A stretch of DNA of 64,000 nt from Schoenoplectus triqueter (Eukaryota > Streptophyta > Magnoliopsida > Poales > Cyperaceae): NCBI GenBank assembly GCA_964058805.1, contig CAXKVV010000053.1:1-64000 (forward strand), in the 5' to 3' direction. The translations under genes were made by a program, and so were the position numbers. Positions 58,301 through 64,000 of the stretch are shown piece after piece. Position 1 is the stretch's first letter, and each line of letters begins with the position of its first letter. Below the pieces are notes generated by a model. The model had not been told where the DNA came from. It did not search any database and was given only the letters and a program-made list of their open reading frames with translations.

Positions 58301-61300
58301 AAGGGTGTAAAAATTTACATGCTGAAGCTCAAGTAACCTCCCTTCTGTGGATGTTGGCATAAGGGCTTTTTTTGTATTTGGGGATTAGGATTTTCAGGTA
58401 CCCCAATCATTATAGATAATTGAAGTGGCAATACTAGCTACAACTATATATTACTTTTTAATGAAAGAGAGAGGAAGAGGTACAGACGGAGGGAGTGGAC
58501 AGCCTAACAAACCTATGGAAGGCATCTCTGTTCAATTGCACTTCCACATCTATGCCACCAGTTTGCCTCGTCTTGAATGTCTCAAAAAGCTCATCTCTAA
58601 TCGAAATAAGCTGAAAATAGCAAAGAAAAGATTTTTAAATTCTCACTAAAAAAAGATGCAAAAAAGTGAGATCATCTTTATTTCCAAACTGTGAAGTTTT
58701 AAAGTATCCATTGATAATCAATCTGTTCTAAAATATATTTGTTAATGCTTGAAATTCAGATGACTATTTTGCACTCCAAGTTAAACAATTTATCTCTGAT
58801 GAGTAACATTAGCCCATGCAGCTAAAGCATTCATTGCTTATATACTACACTAAAAAAGCAGACAAAAGTTCATAATCAAAATGACTATTGTGCCCCTATG
58901 TTCCGACATCAACTAAATTTGAGAAAAGATCTACTACTACAGAAAGTACGGCCCAAGAACAACAAATAAAAGCACATTTACCGGCATCTCCACATGTTCT
59001 TTCCAAAACACAGACATAGATTCCTTTGCATCCTTAATCCAGTTGTCAATATCTGAACTTCCCATTAATCGACTGTGCTTCAACAGCCAGATAGAGCACA
59101 CTGAGAGACCAACAGCCCCTACAGTGTACCTCACCCAGTAAGTGGTCACTTTCTTTGGTTTCTGACAGGTTGAGATCTAAGAAGAAAACAATAAATAGTT
59201 AATTCATTAAAGGAATCAGATATCAGAGAAAACACAGACATGGAACCCAAAATGGTTTATAAAAGGTGTTAGGTGCCTAGTGTTTACCATTTTAGGTTCA
59301 TCAGAGTTAAAGTTTCGATTAAAAATTTTGCAGTTGTAGGTGTTTGTGTTTTGGGGTTTATGGTTCAGATTTCCAAACTCCATGTTCGGTTTTAGGCTTA
59401 GGTTTTAAACTATAGTGTAACAACTTAATCCAAAGAATGTGCTAAGAATATAGTAATTTAAACCCTGAACTTACTAGGGAAGACAGGTACAAATTTAATC
59501 TTTGGAGATTTTGGTATATCAAATTGGTAGCCGTGTTTGTCTCAGCTTCTGTCCATTGAGGCATCTCTGTATCTACCTTAGGTAGTTTCTGAAACTGAAG
59601 TGCAACTGAATTATCATCCTACAGAGAAGGAAAAAGATATCAACATCCATATGTTGCTTAACTATTTTTTTCTCTGTCAGCATAACAAGTACGCTAATTG
59701 TTGGTTGTTGCATGTAGCATGATGGAGAGCAAAAAGAAAAAGGAATCTGGTTATGGAAAAGCAAAAGTTATGAGGTGAATTGGTCGAATTCAAACCTTCA
59801 TCATTTCATTTGCATGGGACAGGGAAGCCTCCAATTTTGAAAACAGATCATCTATAAGAACCAATGCCATGGGGAAAGATTTCTCTGAGCCTTCAGTCAA
59901 AACATCTCTGTATTGGTTCACCTCCAAATAAACCTTTGATAATGTAGAGATTAATGCAAAAACATTTTATTAAACATCTAAGGTTTCATTAAAGGCACCA
60001 TTTCCAAATTTTCAAATTAAACTAATAGTACTCATATCAGATAATCGGAACAAATGCAATAATTTTATAATTGCAAAACAAGAGTTTGACATGTATAATG
60101 GACAGCATATACTAGTAAAATTGGCAAGGACCATTCATGTAAACTTGTCAGGTAAAACTATTTGATAGTACTGATATAACTCCATTATATCCAAAATTGG
60201 TGTCGTTAAATACATAACATTAAAATACAGGATAAATGAACATGGTAAAAAGTTGCACAGATACACAAAGGGTCCGTTTGGCAAATCAAGGAATAGCTTT
60301 GGAAGAGTGGTAATTTTGGAAGAGTGATAGAATAGTATTTTTTTTGGAAGAGTGGTAGAAGAGTGGTATTCTTGACTATTCGGAAGAGCGAAAATATCGT
60401 TTGGCAGTTGTTACTCAGAATAGTTAAAATATGAATAATTATGATACTAATAATGATTATGATAATAATAATAGTAAAATAATAATCATAATAGTAACAT
60501 AATAATAATAATAAAGTAATAAAAATAATCATAATAAATAATAATATTATAATAGTAATATAATAAAAATATAAACATAATCATAATATAGTAATATAAT
60601 AATAAAAAATTATAATTACAATCATAATTATAATAATATAATAATCAGTAATCATAATTTTAATAATATAATAATCATAATCATAATCATGATAATAATA
60701 ATTATAGTCATAATCATAATAATATAATCATAATCATAATCATAATCATAAAAATAATTATAAATAATTATAATTATAATAATATAATAATAAATTAATC
60801 ATAACTATAATCAACATATAATAATATAATACAACATAATAAAATAATAATAAAGTAATAAAAAATAATCATAATAAATAATAATATTATAATAGTAATA
60901 TAATAAAAATATAAACATAATTATAATATAGTAATATAATAATAAAAAAATATAATTACAATCATAATTATAATAATAATATAATAATAATAAGTAATCA
61001 TAATTTTAATAATATAATTATAATATAATAATCATAATCATAATCATGATAATAATAATTATAGTCATAATCATAATAATATAACCATAATCATAATCAT
61101 AATAATATAATAATAAAAATATAATCATAATCACAAAAATAATTATAAATAATTATAATTATAATATAATAATAAATTAATCATCACTATAATCAACATA
61201 TAATAATATAATACAACATAATAAAATAATAATAAATATTAATAATCATAATCATAATCATCATAATATAATAATATAATAATAAATAATCTTGATCATA

Positions 61301-63536
61301 ATAATATAATAATAAAATAATTATATTTATATTCATAATATAATAATATAATATTAAAATTATATTTATAATAATAATAAATAATATAATAATACTAATG
61401 GTAATGATAATATAATAACAATAATGATAATAATAATTTAATAATAATAATATAATGATAATAATAATAATAAATAATAATCATAATATTAGTATAATAA
61501 TAAATAATAATAATAAATATAATATAATAATATAATAATACTAAATCTTAATCATAATCATAATATAATAATATAATATAATATAATCAAACAATAATCG
61601 CTATTCCGACGAGAGCTAATCCGGTATTCCACCTATAAGTTGGTATACCGGATTAGCACTATTCCGCACTCTTCTACTTAGTCTAAAATTCGTTTGGCAA
61701 CTTAATTCATCGGAATAGCTATTCTATTCCAACTTTTTGCTATTCCATTGGGTGCCAAACGGACCCAAAGCTACTGAAAACATGTTCAAGTTTTACATAC
61801 ATCTGCAAGAAAAGTAGAGAGGCTATGCTGGAGACTTGTAAGAACTGCAAGCTTCATTGAAACCATATCAGAAGCTGAGTCCGAGAGGTACTGAATTGTA
61901 GAACCTTGACTTGCTAAAGAAATAACAAACTGATATATTTCCTTGGCAAAGGCCCTTGGACCTCTTTCAAAGACCATGAAGTATATCTTTTGTGAGCTCG
62001 ATCCCTGTTGATTATCAAAGCATCAGAAAACTGATAAAGAAAGGTGGAGCTATTTCTGCAGAAAACAAAATTTTGTAAAGCACTACGCCCAAGGCTATAT
62101 GATAGAAACAACAATTCCCTGTTTCAGATGAAAAGAAATTCAATATATGTTTGTGATTCTTCTGTATCTAAAAGGGTAACCAAATCATTTTAAATAAAGT
62201 GATTTTGTTGATACTTTTGTTCTTTTATAACATCTCTTAAAATTCAGAAATCATATGTTTTTGTTGATACTTTCCATTTCCCAATCATAGTGTTTTTGTT
62301 TATTTATATTGGAATGCATGATCAAAATTTTTATCAGAATTTATGTTACATGCCATGTATCAGAATTAAATTGTTTATTCACCTCTGCTCTTGATCGCCA
62401 AAACAACAAACTTTTCTGAACAGTGTGAAGGTGAGATAGTGTATGTTCTATGATATCTTCTAAGATTGCCAGTGATCTTGATGTATCTCCCACAACCCTG
62501 AAAAAATCAATTTTAAAATTTTTAATATTTTATTTACAATATAGTAAGCAAACTAGGGAACATGTTTCAACATTACGGTCAACTTGTGTTTCTGGGACAC
62601 TTGGATAGTTCAAACTATTGCATTGACAGCAGCGTACACACTTAGGTTCTGACACCAGATTTTCAATGCATTTACAAAGGGTCAGCAGTAACAGTTTGAC
62701 TTCTTAATGTCACCCTTTTCTAATATACATCTGCAGTTTTGAATAATGATCACTTGTTGGGGCAATTTTGCCTCCAGGCTTGTCCACCAATCCTGTCATG
62801 CCAAAACCTATTCTGCCAAATGCAAAATTAAGTGTGAACTTTGGTCAAATTTCTGACAAATGTAAACACTGTACAAGCGTATTGCAGTGAAACTGCTTGA
62901 CAAGCCGGGGGAAAATTGCCCTGGATTATAGTTAGCCTTCTTTGCACCAATTGAACAATGGTTAACCAAACAGAAACAGTACAGACTGCACTAAATAGTG
63001 TGTATATTCATGTACACCATCTGACCATGTCTAGAGAGAAAAGAGAGAGAGTGTCAAATGTGTTTTGTTCCCCTTTTTTTCCCAAGTTAGCAAAATTCTA
63101 ATTTCAGTTTGCAAACATAACATGGTTGACAAAATGTCTCTTAGACCACAACACATCACCATAACGCTCTAAACATATAGAAGTCCAAATAACGTGAAAG
63201 GATTCCATAAATCTTACTAAAGATAACTAAAATTAAAGAGTTGCGCTCTCTCTCTGAGAACAGTACAAACCTAGCAGAATGCGCTGACGTGGAGTGAAGT
63301 GGAAGAGGAAGGCCATGTCTTCTGCGCTGAGACCTGAGCAAAATGCTTAACCCAGACAAACTGGAGACGGTAGAGAGTTGGAATTTGGAGAGGAGACTCG
63401 GGTCCGGCGATGGCATAGCCCCGACTACAGCTCTCCAAATCCGACCCGGATAGGAGAGCACGATGTCGACGGGTCTGCGATCGGAATCGGGCATTGTATC
63501 GGCTGTGGGGTCACCGCTTGACGATGGAGACACCAT
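55360..63536 (-). CDS. DGS1: DGS1-like mitochondrial protein (NCA2 family), 14 exons, 602 aa
   Basis: Minus-strand exons: 63536-63271, 62497-62383, 62004-61801, 59933-59796, 59618-59475, 59176-58982, 58610-58513, 57864-57775, 57669-57597, 57475-57447, 57082-56959, 56873-56763, 56082-55982, 55480-55360. They join in frame to 1809 nt. The protein matches, from memory, Arabidopsis DGD1 SUPPRESSOR 1: FERGPRAFAKE, YWVRYTVGAVGLSVCSIWLL (first membrane helix, about 303-322), LMGSSDIDNWIKDAKES, EQTKGQMLPPNATDQQ, HPVQNLFNGELARAMLIQ, LELDQILKANEINFATLAAL (into the second helix, about 468-490), EGRGRIARRQRRLL and the end RVERMYDCLLPSS. DGS1 is a mitochondrial outer-membrane protein of the NCA2 family, linked to mitochondrial protein complexes and to galactolipid balance. 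Every intron is GT-AG except intron 8, which appears to be GC-AG. Intron 3 (1.87 kb) contains a transposon. Confidence 0.9.
57670..57774 (-). other. Putative GC-AG intron 8 of the DGS1-like gene, 105 nt, open in frame
   Basis: Homology demands a junction between MEIVMSR and YEKEMMHPVQ. The only fitting borders are AAG|GCATAG at 57774-57773 and aacag at 57670. The intron is 105 nt (35 codons), contains no stop in the frame of the gene and includes a TC-repeat, so retention would insert 35 codons rather than truncate the protein. Confidence 0.7.
60270..61766. mobile_element. TIR element filled with ATAATC/ATAATA repeat (copy 2), in DGS1-like intron 3
   Basis: Ends gggtccgtttggca and, inverted, tgccaaacggaccc are perfect over 14 bases. 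The flanks are AAA on both sides (possible 3-bp target duplication). The terminal regions are closely similar to 48333-49699, including the hairpin gctaatccggta / taccggattagc at 61615-61657. No coding capacity. Confidence 0.8.
60430..61600. repeat. About 1.15 kb of ATAATC/ATAATA microsatellite
   Basis: Irregular ataatc, ataata and aataat units make up the core of the element. A segment of several hundred bases (about 60505-60830 and 60840-61190) is itself repeated in tandem, with shared landmarks such as atataaacataat, catgataataataattatag and aatcaacatataataatata. Confidence 0.9.
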
Positions 63537-63601
63537 TGGAGATTATCAGACTGTTTAGTACTAGGTGGTGGTGGTGAAGTGGTGACTCGACTAGACTCCG
63601 T

Positions 63602-63610
63602 CTATATAAA
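63602..63610. promoter_or_regulatory. TATA-like motif near DGS1-like start
   Basis: tatataaaag lies about 70 bp beyond the DGS1-like ATG. Read on the minus strand it gives ttttatata, a weaker TATA for DGS1. Its canonical orientation points to the plus strand, away from DGS1, where no gene is seen before the window ends. Confidence 0.3.
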
Positions 63611-64000
63611 AGCGGAGGTTTTGCGACTTGCTCAGCAAGGGCAAAGTCGAGACGAAAGGAATTTTGTTCTCTTTCCAATTTTGATTATTTTTTTAATTAA
63701 ACTTTTTCTCCAAGTTGGGTTTTGCTACAAAAGACAACTGTCTGGGACGCTGATTATTTAAGCCCGAAATGAAAGTCTAAGATACAATTATTGACAAATG
63801 TAAGCCCATTATATGTTGTTGATAAGGCGTGGAAATTATAGCCTGTTAGCCCAACAGCATAGTAGCTTTCTCATGTTGCAAACAGATATGAGCTCCGTTT
63901 AGGCGTTTTGGGGGGGACTTAAAAATCAAATTGTACTTGTATAAGGTTTTCGGTTTTGAAAGCAAGATTCAATGTTTAAATACTGTTACGAATGGTGTTT
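63611..64000. other. Window end, no gene seen
   Basis: Upstream flank of the DGS1-like gene. One short meaningless frame, otherwise AT-rich. A run of seven G near 63911 may mark another repeat edge. Confidence 0.4.

Noticed and set aside
1..64000. CRISPR arrays, bacterial operons, autonomous transposase, viral genes
   Set aside because: No regularly spaced direct repeats, no ribosome-binding-site/operon layout, and no reverse transcriptase, integrase, Rep or DDE transposase motifs were found in any reading frame.

Overview
This is nuclear DNA of a flowering plant. It is AT-rich and has spliced genes with plant-type GT/AG borders. It carries plant-specific families: a DUF4220/DUF594 protein, a CC-NB-ARC-LRR immune receptor, CYP94-type cytochromes P450, an FLX-like coiled-coil protein and a DGS1-like mitochondrial protein. 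Small non-autonomous transposons (MITEs, Helitrons, hAT and Mutator-like elements) are dense. The sequence alone does not tell me the species or whether it is a monocot, eudicot or magnoliid.

Layout. 0-5.9 kb is repeat-rich: a 2.87 kb element flanked by a perfect 10-bp target duplication, a fold-back MITE, and a single-exon relic of an LMBR1-domain-2-like gene. 5.9-15.3 kb is a defence-flavoured block: a one-exon DUF4220/DUF594 membrane protein (-), a WHD-LRR protein with no P-loop that carries a one-base frameshift (+), and an intact 910-aa CC-NB-ARC-LRR gene (-). 15.3-31.7 kb is mostly non-coding, with tandem repeats, palindromes, a long hairpin and a few orphan exon-like fragments. 31.8-33.9 kb holds a five-exon FLX-like gene (-). 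34-41.8 kb is a transposon graveyard with two Helitrons in opposite orientation, hAT and fold-back MITEs. 41.9-54.8 kb is a tandem CYP94-like P450 array on the + strand: a broken copy and two intact four-exon copies, with several inserted elements between them. 55.4-63.5 kb is a 14-exon DGS1-like gene (-) with a microsatellite-bearing transposon in intron 3.

Functional picture. The two immune-type genes are convergent neighbours with no NB-ARC in the first. The P450s form a recent local duplication with exactly conserved lengths for exons 2, 3 and 4 (300, 356 and 202 nt) and duplicated distal upstream sequence, so exon loss in the first copy can be traced. Two copies of one terminal-inverted-repeat element, one downstream of a P450 and one in the DGS1-like intron, have each filled up with about 1 kb of ATAATC/ATAATA repeat. 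The DGS1-like gene appears to contain a 105-nt GC-AG intron that is open in frame. I see no CRISPR array, rRNA, credible tRNA, viral gene or autonomous transposase.
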